A stretch of DNA of 64,000 nucleotides, taken from Burkholderiaceae bacterium 16. Its GTDB lineage: Bacteria; Pseudomonadota; Gammaproteobacteria; Burkholderiales; Burkholderiaceae. Position 1 is the first letter of the stretch. The number at the start of each line of letters is the position of its first letter. Shown one piece after another: positions 27,247 to 36,670 of the stretch. The stretch spans positions 155,189-219,188 of the forward strand of contig JYOD01000037.1 of NCBI GenBank assembly GCA_000955785.1. Reading direction: 5' to 3'. The notes under the pieces are model-generated. The model searched no databases. It was not told the DNA's origin and saw only the letters and a list, made by a program, of their open reading frames with translations. Made by a program: the position numbers and the translations under genes.

Positions 27247-27729
27247 TCAGCCCTTGCGCGCGATGGTGTTGGTGCGACGGATCTTGTTCTGCAGCTGGAT
27301 GATGCCGTAGATCAGCGCTTCCGCCGTGGGGGGGCAGCCAGGCACATAGATATCCACCGGCACGATCCGGTCGCAACCACGCACCACTGAATACGAGTAG
27401 TGATAGTAGCCGCCGCCATTCGCGCACGAACCCATCGAGATTACCCAACGTGGCTCTGCCATCTGGTCGTAGACCTTGCGCAGCGCGGGGGCCATCTTGT
27501 TGCACAGCGTGCCGGCCACGATCATCACGTCCGACTGGCGCGGCGACGGGCGGAAAATCACGCCAAAGCGGTCCATGTCGTAGCGCGCGGCGCCAGCATG
27601 CATCATTTCCACAGCGCAGCACGCCAGGCCAAAGGTCATCGGCCAGAGCGACCCGGTGCGGGTCCAGTTGATCAGCTTGTCAGCGGTAGTCGTGACGAAG
27701 CCTTCATTGAGAACGCCTTCGATTGCCAT
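27247..27729 (-). CDS. nuoB: NADH-quinone oxidoreductase subunit B
   Basis: PSST-type subunit, 160 residues, carrying terminal cluster N2. Ligands visible are the tandem Cys37-Cys38 ([11 protein letters not shown]), Cys102 (MGSCANGGG) and Cys132 ([10 protein letters not shown]). It passes electrons to ubiquinone at the interface with NuoD. Its start is 6 bp from the nuoA stop. Confidence 0.97.
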   Translation of the reverse strand: MAIEGVLNEGFVTTTADKLINWTRTGSLWPMTFGLACCAVEMMHAGAARYDMDRFGVIFRPSPRQSDVMIVAGTLCNKMAPALRKVYDQMAEPRWVISMGSCANGGGYYHYSYSVVRGCDRIVPVDIYVPGCPPTAEALIYGIIQLQNKIRRTNTIARKG

Positions 27730-27735
27730 ATCACA

Positions 27736-28095
27736 TCACTCCCAATCGAGCGCGCCCTTTTTCCAGATGTAGACGAAGCCCACGATGAATTCCAGCAGAA
27801 ACACGCCCATGGCGAAGAAACCCGGCCAGCCGATATCCCGCAGGGCTACACCCCAGGGAAACAGGAAGGCGGTTTCGAGATCGAACAGGATAAAAAGAAT
27901 AGCGATGAGGTAGTAGCGCACGTCGAACTTCATGCGCGCGTCCTCGAACGCTTCGAAGCCGCACTCGTACGGAGAGAGCTTCGCGGGATCAGGTTTGTTG
28001 GGACCGAGAATTCGGCCAATCGACATCAGTGCAATGCCGAGCACGACACCGAAGATGATGAAGATGAGGACGGGGAAGTAGGCTTCGAGATTCAA
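27736..28095 (-). CDS. nuoA: NADH-quinone oxidoreductase subunit A
   Basis: Three-helix membrane subunit, 119 residues, first gene of the nuo operon. The start is taken as a TTG at 28095 giving (M)[20 protein letters not shown], which fits the family length. The ATG at 28173 would add 26 residues running through probable leader sequence. The conserved loop [21 protein letters not shown] contains the Cys near the quinone site. Confidence 0.93.
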   Translation of the reverse strand: MNLEAYFPVLIFIIFGVVLGIALMSIGRILGPNKPDPAKLSPYECGFEAFEDARMKFDVRYYLIAILFILFDLETAFLFPWGVALRDIGWPGFFAMGVFLLEFIVGFVYIWKKGALDWE

Positions 28096-28259
28096 GGTAC
28101 GGCCAGCCTTATCTGGAATGTTGTCAACAGCACCAGCGGTAAGCGGCGTCCTGTTGCCCACCCCAAGCGCCATTCCGTAGAAATTACGACGCCGCCTTGC
28201 GGACTGGCCGGGTTGCCCATCCAGGATAAACTCCGGACGGGCAACCCGATCAAGTTGTT

Positions 28260-28344
28260 TGGTGCCGACGGCGAGACTCGAACTCGCACAGCTTTCGCCA
28301 CTACCCCCTCAAGATAGCGTGTCTACCAATTTCACCACGTCGGC
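28260..28344 (-). tRNA. tRNA-Leu (anticodon GAG)
   Basis: An 85-nt class II tRNA on the minus strand. The acceptor stem GCCGACG pairs with CGTCGGC, the discriminator is A and the CCA end is encoded. Anticodon stem CTATC/GGTAG holds the loop TTGAGGG with anticodon GAG, reading CUU/CUC. A long variable arm and GTTCGAGTC T-loop are present. It sits between secG and nuoA, as in many proteobacteria. Confidence 0.96.
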
Positions 28345-28550
28345 TGGGGGAGAAACAATGTTGCCTCGCGCCGGGCTTTTCAGGGCCCAGGGTTTTTACA
28401 CCCTTCGGAACTCTGGCTGGGACTGCTTTGTCCTGGCTGGAGCCCCGTCGCTGGGGGATCGTTTCAAGCCTTGTATTCTAACCTAGAATTCCCGATTTGT
28501 TCAATGCACAACTGCAAAAATCTTCAAGAATCAGACACAAGGCAGGTTGA

Positions 28551-28928
28551 TTATTTCGGTACTGCGGGCGCGGACGAATTCGACGCCGCGGCACCCGATG
28601 CAGCAGCAGCCGCTGCAGGTGCCGAAGCCCCCGCCACTGCCGGCGCCACCTGCGGCGCGGAGCCCATCACACCCAGCGATGCCGCCGGTCGATAGTTGCC
28701 CAGCAGCGTCAGGCTCAGCGTGCAGATGAAGAACAGCGTCGCCAGCACGGCGGTGGTACGCGACAGGAAGTTGGCCGAGCCGGTGGCGCCGAACAGGCTG
28801 CCCGAGGCCCCCGAGCCGAACGCCGCACCGACATCGGCGCCCTTGCCATGCTGCAGCAGCACCAGGCCAATCACGCCAAGCGCGGATAGTACCTGCGCCA
28901 CTACCAACAAAGTTTTGAAAATTGCCAT
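28551..28928 (-). CDS. secG: Preprotein translocase subunit SecG
   Basis: Small inner-membrane component of SecYEG, 125 residues with two hydrophobic helices. The motif LVLLQHGKGADVGAAFGSGASGSLFGATGSANFLSR is diagnostic (about residues 22-57). The C-terminal tail is Ala/Pro-rich low complexity (about residues 90-125). It is 46 bp downstream of tpiA and upstream of the tRNA-Leu, the conserved tpiA-secG-leuU order. Confidence 0.95.
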   Translation of the reverse strand: MAIFKTLLVVAQVLSALGVIGLVLLQHGKGADVGAAFGSGASGSLFGATGSANFLSRTTAVLATLFFICTLSLTLLGNYRPAASLGVMGSAPQVAPAVAGASAPAAAAAASGAAASNSSAPAVPK

Positions 28929-28974
28929 TTGGTTCGATTCGCTTGCCTGATCAGACCCTATGAGCGGCCGGCAT

Positions 28975-29712
28975 TCAGGCGTTGCCGATCGCGAGGAAAT
29001 CGTCCGACTTCAGCGAGGCGCCTCCGATCAGCCCCCCGTCGATGTCGGGCATGGAAAATAGTTCTGCCGCGTTGTCCGGCTTGACGCTGCCGCCGTACAG
29101 CATGGCCATGCGAGCCGCAACCCCTGCATCGCGCGCTGCCACCTGGCCGCGCAGGAAGGCATGAACGGCCTGGGCCTGCTCGCTGCTTGCGGTCTTGCCG
29201 GTGCCGATTGCCCACACCGGCTCATATGCCAGCACGATACGCCCAAGTTGCTCCAGCGACAGCGCTTCGAGCACGGCACCAAGCTGACGGCCAACCACCG
29301 CCTCGGTCTCGCCGGCCTCGCGCTGCGCCAGGGTCTCGCCCACGCACACTACCGGCACGATGCCGAATTCGAGTGCGCGCAGCGCCTTGGCCGCCACCGT
29401 GGCATCGCTCTCGCCATGGTAGCTGCGGCGCTCCGAATGCCCTACGAGGGCGTACGAAACACCGAACTCGGCCAGCATGGATGCCGCCACTTCGCCCGTG
29501 AAGGCACCGCGCGCCTCGGCGGATACGTCTTGAGCGCCCCAGGCCACATTGGAGCCGGCCAGCAACGACTGGCACTGCGCCAGGTAAGGGAACGGCGCAC
29601 ACACCGCAAGGCGGGCACGTGCCGGTACAGCCTTGATACCTTCCAGCAGGGCCGCGTTGGCGGCCAGGCTGCCGTGCATCTTCCAGTTGCCGATGACGAG
29701 CTTTTGTCTCAC
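28975..29712 (-). CDS. tpiA: Triosephosphate isomerase
   Basis: Glycolytic TIM-barrel enzyme interconverting dihydroxyacetone phosphate and glyceraldehyde 3-phosphate, 245 residues. Active-site features are N/K in VIGNWKMHGS (residues 6-14), the electrophilic His in VGHSERR (about residue 92), the catalytic Glu in LAYEPVWAIGTG (about residue 165) and the phosphate loop LYGGSVKPDN. Genuine full-length enzyme. It precedes secG on the same strand. Confidence 0.97.
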   Translation of the reverse strand: MRQKLVIGNWKMHGSLAANAALLEGIKAVPARARLAVCAPFPYLAQCQSLLAGSNVAWGAQDVSAEARGAFTGEVAASMLAEFGVSYALVGHSERRSYHGESDATVAAKALRALEFGIVPVVCVGETLAQREAGETEAVVGRQLGAVLEALSLEQLGRIVLAYEPVWAIGTGKTASSEQAQAVHAFLRGQVAARDAGVAARMAMLYGGSVKPDNAAELFSMPDIDGGLIGGASLKSDDFLAIGNA

Positions 29713-29872
29713 AGGGCGCCCCTCTCAATCAAACCGGCTATTGTAGCGCGGGCCAGGGCCCTACGCCACCGAAGGGGCCCGAAATCGGCCCTGAGGCTCC
29801 CGCGCCCAGGCGATCCCGGGGCCCGCCCTACCCTGCCATCCCGCCGGGGCGCGCAGCCCCGGCCCCGCCCGC

Positions 29873-30877
29873 TTACCAGGTCAGGACGATCTTGCCGATG
29901 TGCTCGCTCGACTCCATCAGGCGATGCGCGTCGGCCGCCTGGGCGGCCGGGAAGGTCTGGTGGATCACCGGCTTGATCTTGCCTGCGGCCAGCAGCGGCC
30001 AGACGTTCTGATGCAGCGCTTGCGCGATCTCGCCCTTGAACGAAGCCGGGCGCGGACGCAGCGTCGAACCGGTAACGGTGATGCGTCGGCGCAGGATGTC
30101 GCCTAACGGGATCTCCGCCTTGGCGCCGCCCAGCAGCGCAATGATCACGATGCGGCCGTCGTCGGCCACGCAGGAAAGCTCGCGCGCCAGGTAGGGGCCG
30201 GCCACCATGTCGAGGATGACGTCCGCGCCGCGGCCACCGGTCAACGCCTTGACCTCGGCGACGAAGTCTTCGGTTTTGTAGTTGATGGCGCGGTCGGCGC
30301 CGAGCTCCTCGCAGGCACGGCACTTGTCAGCGCTGCCAGCCGTCACGAAGACCTTGTGGCCCAGTGCCTTGGCAATCTGGATGGCGGTCGTGCCGATGCC
30401 GCTGGAGCCACCCTGGATCAGCAGGGTCTCACCCTTGCCCAGCGGGCCGCGGCCCAGGTAGCCGCGATCGAACACATTGCTCCACACGGTGAAGAAGGTC
30501 TCGGGCAATGCCGCGGCCTCGATATCCGACAGGCCGGCCGGCACCGGCAGGCATTGCGCCGCGGGGGCCACGCACAACTCGGCGTAGCCACCGCCCTGCA
30601 CCAGCGCGCAGACGCGATCGCCCAGCTTCAGGCCGAAGCGGTTGTCGGCGTGCGACAGGTCGCCGCCGGCAACCACACCCGCCACTTCCAGGCCCGGCAG
30701 GTCGGACGCGCCGGGCGGCACAGGATAGTTTCCGGTGCGCTGGAATACGTCGGGGCGGTTGATGCCGGCCGCGCTCACGCGGATCAGGATCTCTCCCGCC
30801 TTGGGCACGGGATCGGGACGTTGCGCCAGTTGCAGGACTTCGGGGGCGCCGTATTCGCGGATTTCGATGGCTTGCAT
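29873..30877 (-). CDS. NAD(P)H quinone oxidoreductase, PIG3/zeta-crystallin family
   Basis: Medium-chain reductase of 334 residues from the ATG at 30877, which has an AAGGAG ribosome site 7 bp upstream; an ATG at 30916 was rejected. It has the N-terminal GroES-like domain (MQAIEIREYGAPEVLQL) and a Rossmann domain with LLIQGGSSGIGTTAIQIAKALG near residues 140-161. No zinc ligands are evident. It would reduce quinones or enals with NADPH in the cytoplasm. A 160-bp gap separates it from tpiA. Confidence 0.9.
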   Translation of the reverse strand: MQAIEIREYGAPEVLQLAQRPDPVPKAGEILIRVSAAGINRPDVFQRTGNYPVPPGASDLPGLEVAGVVAGGDLSHADNRFGLKLGDRVCALVQGGGYAELCVAPAAQCLPVPAGLSDIEAAALPETFFTVWSNVFDRGYLGRGPLGKGETLLIQGGSSGIGTTAIQIAKALGHKVFVTAGSADKCRACEELGADRAINYKTEDFVAEVKALTGGRGADVILDMVAGPYLARELSCVADDGRIVIIALLGGAKAEIPLGDILRRRITVTGSTLRPRPASFKGEIAQALHQNVWPLLAAGKIKPVIHQTFPAAQAADAHRLMESSEHIGKIVLTW

Positions 30878-31009
30878 TGCTGCTCCTTGCTTTTCACATG
30901 CGGCGGGCTCTCGCACGCATGACGGGGGATCGATCTGCTCTGCCGCCGCGCAGCCCTACAAACGGGCCGAACGGGCCGCCCGTGGCGGACAGGACTGGCG
31001 GCAGTGTAA

Positions 31010-31040
31010 ACAAAAAAACGGCTGGACATCGCCAGCCGCT
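31010..31040 (-). terminator. Terminator downstream of pnp
   Basis: Stem CGGCTGG/CCAGCCG followed on the minus strand by TTTTTTT, 28 bp past the pnp stop. It separates pnp from the quinone oxidoreductase transcript. Confidence 0.85.
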
Positions 31041-31067
31041 TTCTCCGCTACGGATACTACGAAACGC

Positions 31068-33308
31068 TTACTGCTGTTGCTGATCCGCCGAAGGCGTCGT
31101 CGGCGCAGCCGGTGCGGCCGGTGCGGCCGGTGCGGCCGGTGCGGCCGGTGCAGCAGGTGCAGCAGGTGCAGCAGGTGCTTCGCTGGTGTTGGCGATCGGA
31201 CTGATGCTGCCACCCTCTTCGGCCAGCGCGGCCTTCAGGGACAGGCGCAGGCGGCCCTTCTCGTCGGCCTGGATCAGCTTCACGCGAACGTGCTGGCCTT
31301 CCTTGAGCCAATCCTTGATGTCCTTGACGCGCTCGTTGACGATCTCGGAGATGTGAAGCAGGCCGTCCTTGCCCGGCAGGATGTTGACGATGGCGCCAAA
31401 GTCCAGCAGCTTCAGCACGGTGCCGGCGTAGATCTTGCCCACTTCGGCTTCCGCGGTGATGCCTTCGATGCGGCGCTTGGCTTCGGCCATGCCATCGGTC
31501 GAGGTCGAGGCGATGGTGATCGTGCCGTCTTCCTGGATGTCGATGGTGGTGCCGGTTTCCTTGGTCAGCGCCTGGATGGTCGAGCCGCCCTTGCCGATCA
31601 CTTCGCGGATCTTGTCCGGATGGATCTTCATGGTGATCATGCGCGGTGCGTGCTCCGACAGCTCGGTGCGCGCATGGCCCATCGCATCCTGCATCTTGCC
31701 CAGTATATGCAGGCGGCCTTCCTTGGCTTGCGCCAGCGCGACCTGCATGATTTCCTTGGTGATGCCCTGGACCTTGATGTCCATCTGCAGCGCCGTGATG
31801 CCGTTGTCGGTACCCGCGACCTTGAAGTCCATGTCGCCAAGGTGGTCCTCGTCACCGAGGATGTCGGTCAGCACGGCGAACTTGTTGCCTTCCAGGATCA
31901 GGCCCATGGCCACGCCGGCCACGTGCGCCTTGATCGGAACGCCGGCGTCCATCAGTGCCAGGCAGCCGCCGCACACCGATGCCATCGACGACGAGCCGTT
32001 GGATTCGGTGATTTCCGACACCAGCCGAATGGTGTAGGCAAATTCGTCATCCTTCGGCAGGACCGGGATCAGCGCGCGCTTGGCGAGGCGGCCGTGGCCG
32101 ATTTCGCGGCGCTTGGGGCTGCCCACGCGACCGGTTTCGCCGGTGGCGAACGGAGGCATGTTGTAGTGGAGCATGAAGCGGTCGCGGTATTCGCCGGCGA
32201 GCGCGTCGATGATCTGCTCGTCGCCCTTGGTGCCCAGCGTGGCAACCACCAGCGCCTGGGTTTCACCACGGGTGAAGATGGCCGAGCCGTGGGCGCGCGG
32301 CAGCACCGACGAACGGATCTCGATCGGGCGCACGGTGCGGGTGTCGCGGCCATCGATGCGCGGCTCGCCCGACAGCACCTGGCTGCGCACGATCTTGGCT
32401 TCGATGTCGAACAGCACGTTGCCCACTTCGACCTTGTCGGCTTCCACGCCGGCTTCGGCCAGCTTGGCCGTCACGGAGGCGTAGACTTCCTTGAGCTTCT
32501 GGCTGCGAGCCGACTTCTGGCGCAGCTGGTAGGCGTCCTGCAGCAGCGGCAGGGCGATCTCGCCAACCTTGGCGATCAGCGCTTCGTTCTTCGGTGCGGC
32601 GGTCCAGTCCCACTCCGGCTTGCCGCCGTCGCGCACCAGCTCATGGATGGCGTTGATGGCGGTCTGCATTTGCTCGTGGCCATAGACCACGGCGCCCAGC
32701 ATCACTTCTTCCGACAGTTGGCGGGCTTCCGACTCCACCATCAGCACGGCGCGCTCGGTACCGGCTACCACGAGGTCCAGTTCCGATGCGGCGATCTGCG
32801 AGCGGGTCGGGTTCAGCAGGTACTGGCCGTCCTTGTAGCCAACGCGCGCCGCGCCGACCGGGCCGCTGAACGGAATGCCCGACACTGCCAGGGCAGCCGA
32901 CGCGCCGATCAGGGCGGGGATATCCGCCGGCACTTCCGGGTTCAACGACAGCACGTGGATGACCACTTGCACTTCGTTGTAGAAACCTTCCGGGAACAGC
33001 GGGCGCAGCGGACGGTCGATCAGGCGCGAGGTCAGCGTCTCGTTTTCCGACGGACGGCCTTCACGCTTGAAGAAGCCACCGGGGATCTTGCCGGCGGCGT
33101 AGGTCTTTTCGATGTAGTCGACGGTCAGCGGGAAGAAGTCCTGGCCGGCCTTGGGCGACTTGGCAGCGACAACGGTGGCGAGCACCACGGTGTCTTCAAT
33201 GTCGACGATCACGGCACCGCCAGCCTGGCGGGCAATCTCGCCAGTTTCCAGGCGCACCTTGTGCTGGCCCCACTGGAATTCCTTGACGATCTTATTGAAC
33301 ATGGTCAT
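31068..33308 (-). CDS. pnp: Polyribonucleotide nucleotidyltransferase (PNPase)
   Basis: Trimeric 3'-5' phosphorolytic exoribonuclease of the RNA degradosome, 746 residues. Domains in order: first RNase PH core, all-alpha linker, second RNase PH core ([19 protein letters not shown]), KH domain ([16 protein letters not shown], about residue 565) and S1 domain ([20 protein letters not shown]). The ATG at 33308 has AAGGAA upstream; an upstream ATG at 33335 and one at 33302 are alternatives. The C-terminal tail is an expanded Ala/Ala/Pro run made by a 9-bp DNA repeat. A leader stem-loop suggests RNase III-linked autocontrol. Confidence 0.96.
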   Translation of the reverse strand: MTMFNKIVKEFQWGQHKVRLETGEIARQAGGAVIVDIEDTVVLATVVAAKSPKAGQDFFPLTVDYIEKTYAAGKIPGGFFKREGRPSENETLTSRLIDRPLRPLFPEGFYNEVQVVIHVLSLNPEVPADIPALIGASAALAVSGIPFSGPVGAARVGYKDGQYLLNPTRSQIAASELDLVVAGTERAVLMVESEARQLSEEVMLGAVVYGHEQMQTAINAIHELVRDGGKPEWDWTAAPKNEALIAKVGEIALPLLQDAYQLRQKSARSQKLKEVYASVTAKLAEAGVEADKVEVGNVLFDIEAKIVRSQVLSGEPRIDGRDTRTVRPIEIRSSVLPRAHGSAIFTRGETQALVVATLGTKGDEQIIDALAGEYRDRFMLHYNMPPFATGETGRVGSPKRREIGHGRLAKRALIPVLPKDDEFAYTIRLVSEITESNGSSSMASVCGGCLALMDAGVPIKAHVAGVAMGLILEGNKFAVLTDILGDEDHLGDMDFKVAGTDNGITALQMDIKVQGITKEIMQVALAQAKEGRLHILGKMQDAMGHARTELSEHAPRMITMKIHPDKIREVIGKGGSTIQALTKETGTTIDIQEDGTITIASTSTDGMAEAKRRIEGITAEAEVGKIYAGTVLKLLDFGAIVNILPGKDGLLHISEIVNERVKDIKDWLKEGQHVRVKLIQADEKGRLRLSLKAALAEEGGSISPIANTSEAPAAPAAPAAPAAPAAPAAPAAPAAPTTPSADQQQQ
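31102..31178 (-). repeat. In-frame 9-bp tandem repeat in the pnp tail
   Basis: On the plus strand one related unit (GGCGCAGCC) precedes four copies of GGTGCGGCC (31111-31146) and three of GGTGCAGCA (31147-31173), ending in a partial copy. It encodes the Ala-Pro-rich end of PNPase. Unit length is a multiple of three, so copy-number change keeps the frame. Confidence 0.93.
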
Positions 33309-33414
33309 GAGCGTTCCTTTAATTCGCGCTTGCACGCTTGTGCAACGCCCGCGTTAGCAGCCGCGGGCGAACTGCCGGATCATCGTCGGTCGCAGTTGCA
33401 GGGAAGTGCTATGC

Positions 33415-33469
33415 CATTCCAGTGCGGCACCTGCTCAGTTGGCGCTCAGGTGGATACCGCCCTGGAATG
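33415..33469 (-). promoter_or_regulatory. pnp 5' leader stem-loop (probable RNase III autoregulatory site)
   Basis: Three aligned paired blocks form one long imperfect stem: CATTCCAG/CTGGAATG at the base, GCGG/CCGC in the middle and CACCTG/CAGGTG at the top. It lies about 107-161 nt upstream of the pnp ATG. Enterobacterial pnp leaders have an equivalent hairpin cut by RNase III. Confidence 0.7.
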
Positions 33470-33665
33470 ACACAAAACCCCGTTTCCTTGCCCGACTCCG
33501 GTATTTGAATGACTGCAGACGAATCACTGCAGAAAAAGCTAAAGAACGAAGTAACTTACTCCGTTGCACGTCTTGGCGCAACGGGCGCCGGCCCGGGGGG
33601 CATGGCGCCATCAAGCGAAATACAAATCACTTTAAGCGATTCAAGGCATCGACCTTCCGGCCGCA

Positions 33666-33706
33666 AAAACAAAATGCCTGCATCAGCGGGGCTGACGCAG
33701 GCATTC
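33666..33706 (-). terminator. Terminator of rpsO
   Basis: Long stem AATGCCTGCGTCAG pairing with CTGATGCAGGCATT (minus-strand reading, one G-T pair), followed by TTGTTTTTG. It starts 62 bp after the rpsO stop. Confidence 0.9.
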
Positions 33707-33768
33707 GTGGCTCACGCGAAGGCGTGCAGTGCATCCATTCGTGCTGCCATCCGGACGATCCTGACTGC

Positions 33769-34041
33769 TTACTTACGCAGGCCGAGCTTCTCGATCAGCG
33801 AACGATAACGGTCGGCATCGTTGGCCTTGAGGTAGTCCAGCAGGCGGCGACGACGGCTCACCATGCGCAGCAGACCGCGGCGGCTGTGGTGATCCTTCAT
33901 GTTGGCCTTGAAGTGGGGGGTCAGTTCGTTGATGCGGTTGGTCAGCAGGGCGACCTGGACTTCCGGGCTACCGGTGTCGTTGGCGGCACGTGCGAACTGC
34001 TTGATGACTTCGGTCTTGCTGTTGATTTCGGCTACTGCCAT
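33769..34041 (-). CDS. rpsO: 30S ribosomal protein S15
   Basis: Primary 16S rRNA-binding protein of the small subunit platform, 90 residues. Diagnostic parts are [20 protein letters not shown] (about residues 24-43) and [23 protein letters not shown] (about residues 49-71), ending EKLGLRK. A ribosome site AAGGAAATCACC precedes the ATG at 34041. The rpsO-pnp order is conserved in proteobacteria, here separated by a strong terminator. Confidence 0.98.
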   Translation of the reverse strand: MAVAEINSKTEVIKQFARAANDTGSPEVQVALLTNRINELTPHFKANMKDHHSRRGLLRMVSRRRRLLDYLKANDADRYRSLIEKLGLRK

Positions 34042-34245
34042 GGTGATTTCCTTTTCACTTGCGAACGCTACAGCGCGGAATGTGCCATATGCGTCGTGCC
34101 TTTGATGTTGCTGTCAGGCAATTTTCTGTCCTGGCCGTACCGATTGAGCAACCGGTTGGCTGTGACAGCCGGCGATTATAGCGGAAATTGGGATGGGGAT
34201 GGAATTTGCCCGGTTGTGGGCTGGCTGCCCCCCGCCGAATCCCCG

Positions 34246-35490
34246 CTAAAACCTCTCCATCTTGCAACTGGTAGACAGTGTAGTCTGGGCGGACTTCAGC
34301 TTCCTGACAGTCCGGAACCCATACCCCGACCCTTCGTTATCGAACCGCACATCCCCGCCCTGCCGCTCCATCACGGAAACATAAAGCGGCTGCAGCACCT
34401 GATGGTCATCGGCCCGGATAGTAGCCTCATGAAAATCGTTGACATAGCGCATACCCTCGAGCGCCCGCGCCACCTTGACGGCATCCGTCGACCCTGCCTT
34501 CTCGATCGCCCGGGCCAGCATCTCCACCATCATCTGCATGCGCAGGTGCACGTAGTCGTCCTTGGGCTCCGGGTAGCGCGCCCGGAACGCCTGGTAGAAC
34601 GCATCCGAAGCCGCGCCGCCCACGTTCGGATGCCACTCGGCCACCGCCAGCACCCGCCCGACCCCGGCGTCGCCCATGGCCGCCGGCGCGCCCAGGCCGT
34701 TGCCATAGAACGTGTAGAACTTGGCCTTCAGTCCGCCTTCGCGCGCTGCCTTGACCATCAGCGTGAGATCGTTGCCCCAGTTGCCCGTAATCACGGCGTC
34801 CGCGCCACTGGCCTTGATCTTGGCGATATATGGGGCGAAATCCTTGATTTTGCCGATCGGATGAAACTCATCGCCCACGATGCGCAGCTCAGGGCGCTTG
34901 ACGGCCAGCATCTCACGTGCCGAACGAGCCACCTGATGACCAAAACTGTAATCCTGGTCGATCAGGTACACGCGCCGCACGCTGGTATCAGCGCGGATAA
35001 CCTCGGTCAGCGCCTGCATACGCATATCGGCACTCGCGTCGAAGCGGAAATGCCAGAAACTGCAGCTTTCGTTGGTCAGCGCGGGATCGACCGCGGAATA
35101 GTTGAGGAAGAGCACGCGCGCCTCAGGCTGGCGCGCGTTGTGCCGATTGATGGCGCCCACCAGCGCGCCAGCCACAGCCGAACTATTGCCTTGCAGGACA
35201 AAGGGGATGTTCCTGTCCACCAGGCCGCGCAACTGGATCAGGCTCTCATCGACATTGCCCTTGCTATCGAAGGTAACGAGTTCAAAGGGACGCGGGCCCT
35301 CGGCAGTCTTGACGCCGCCACGCCCGTTGACGCGATCGATGGCAATCCGCAGGTTGCGCACAACGGCATCGCCCGCGTTGGCAAAGGGACCGGACAACCC
35401 CTCGATCATGCCGAGACGGATCGGCTCCTGCGCGCCGGCCCCTGCCGCTACCGCGAGCAAGCAAGCTGCCAGCCATCGTTTACACCACAT
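34246..35490 (-). CDS. Branched-chain amino acid-type ABC substrate-binding protein
   Basis: Periplasmic binding protein of type I fold, 414 residues, with a signal peptide (WLAACLLAVAAGAGA, cleavage after GAQ likely) and mature start EPIRLGMIEGLSGPFANAGD. It is related to LivK/UrtA-like proteins. The later YLIDQDYSFGHQVARSAREML and DAVITGNWGNDLTLMVKAARE are typical. No permease or ATPase genes flank it, so it must use components encoded elsewhere. Ligand unknown. Confidence 0.85.
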   Translation of the reverse strand: MWCKRWLAACLLAVAAGAGAQEPIRLGMIEGLSGPFANAGDAVVRNLRIAIDRVNGRGGVKTAEGPRPFELVTFDSKGNVDESLIQLRGLVDRNIPFVLQGNSSAVAGALVGAINRHNARQPEARVLFLNYSAVDPALTNESCSFWHFRFDASADMRMQALTEVIRADTSVRRVYLIDQDYSFGHQVARSAREMLAVKRPELRIVGDEFHPIGKIKDFAPYIAKIKASGADAVITGNWGNDLTLMVKAAREGGLKAKFYTFYGNGLGAPAAMGDAGVGRVLAVAEWHPNVGGAASDAFYQAFRARYPEPKDDYVHLRMQMMVEMLARAIEKAGSTDAVKVARALEGMRYVNDFHEATIRADDHQVLQPLYVSVMERQGGDVRFDNEGSGYGFRTVRKLKSAQTTLSTSCKMERF

Positions 35491-35693
35491 CGAGAGACCT
35501 CCCGCTAAAGCGCTGCATGGTAAGCCAGGTACCAGGCGGAGGCAAATGGGCGCACCTTCGCGGCAAAGCGCGGAATTGAGCGAGAATAGCCCAAGTGCCG
35601 ACGAAAATAGAGGAAGTTGAAGGGGGAACGAAGAGCCAGCGGTGCTGGCTCCCTCTATTCGGCCCCAAGCCGGCGCATTCCGGCGCGCGGACG

Positions 35694-36446
35694 CTAGCGC
35701 CAGAGCTGGCGCACGCGCTTTTGCCAGAGTTTCTTCCAGTTGAAGTGAAAGCGCTGCACGAAGGGGTCGCGAGTCACCGGCTCCAGCGTGTTTCGAAACG
35801 CACCATTCTTGCTGCCCTGCTCCACCACCGGGTCTTCGAGCCAGAGAATGGCGATGCCCACGTCGTGATCCATTTTGTCGAACGCCAGGTCGATCGGCAG
35901 TTCCGTCGGATTGCGCGCCATCCAGTCGAGCCGGAGGCCGGCCTCGACGGAACCAATCAGATAGGAATCGGTAAGGCGGCCGCGGGAATTGCGATACAGG
36001 CGCTGCCCCGCCACCCGCTCGCTGCGAGGCGTGTACTGGTTTGCACCGCAGCCCAGATAGATGACGCGCGGATTCGCGTAGGAAGCGCCCTCTTTCAATG
36101 CTTGAGCCAGGCCAGCCATAAAGTCATCGGATAGCACGGCATCGTCTTCCAACACCAGGCTACGCCGCCATCCGCGCTCCTGGATACGCTTGAGCGCAAC
36201 GACATGCTTCAGCGAGCAGGACTTCTGTCCGGGGCGTAGCCCTGTGCCCTTGAAATAAGCGCGATCGGTGTCCGGATCAATATCAGTGGCATCGAAATCG
36301 TGGACGAACTCGCCCTCCAGGCCGAAGCGGGCGAGTTGCGCGTCGATATGCTTGCGCCGCTCGACGAAGGAGCGAACGTTGATAATAAGGATACCGTCGA
36401 GCCCGAGCCTCCGGAGGTCAGGCGGAACCGTGAGTTTGCCATGCAT
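35694..36446 (-). CDS. Glycosyltransferase family 25 protein
   Basis: LPS-type sugar transferase, 250 residues, beginning with the family block GILIINVRSFVERRKHIDAQLARFG. SCSLKHVVALKRIQERGWRRSLVLEDDAVLSDDF follows in two parts (about residues 92-125), with acidic EDD as the metal/sugar-nucleotide site. It likely adds a hexose to surface glycans on the cytoplasmic side. It is a single-gene unit between an orphan binding protein and a pseudogene, with no other LPS genes nearby, so its acceptor is unknown. Confidence 0.82.
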   Translation of the reverse strand: MHGKLTVPPDLRRLGLDGILIINVRSFVERRKHIDAQLARFGLEGEFVHDFDATDIDPDTDRAYFKGTGLRPGQKSCSLKHVVALKRIQERGWRRSLVLEDDAVLSDDFMAGLAQALKEGASYANPRVIYLGCGANQYTPRSERVAGQRLYRNSRGRLTDSYLIGSVEAGLRLDWMARNPTELPIDLAFDKMDHDVGIAILWLEDPVVEQGSKNGAFRNTLEPVTRDPFVQRFHFNWKKLWQKRVRQLWR

Positions 36447-36670
36447 GGAAATGGATCTACGAATGCGCCGGTCAAGGCATAAAATCTGAAAGAGTAGATA
36501 ACGGCTCCCAACGAGTGCCCTTTAGGAGGCGCCGCGGACTTATAACACGCCCTACCATGGAGAGTCTGCTGGATCACGTGAGCCGCACACTGCATTTGTG
36601 CGCAGCTACACTCCTAATCCTCATCACCACAATAATTAGCCGGGGGGACAGCCATGAGGATCCCATCGCC

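Larger units (their letters stand above)
33309..33768 (-). other. rpsO-pnp intergenic region
   Basis: The 460-bp space holds the rpsO terminator (33666-33706) and the pnp leader with its stem-loop (33415-33469). The short frames in between show no recognisable protein and no good ribosome site. The pnp promoter presumably lies about 33480-33660, but no clear -35/-10 pair was picked out. Confidence 0.7.

Noticed and set aside
30881..31009. Small basic frames between pnp and the quinone oxidoreductase
   Set aside because: No ribosome site or recognisable protein; the region is the oxidoreductase leader plus the pnp terminator.
31102..31178. Repeat array considered as a CRISPR
   Set aside because: Units are 9 bp without spacers and lie inside the pnp coding frame.
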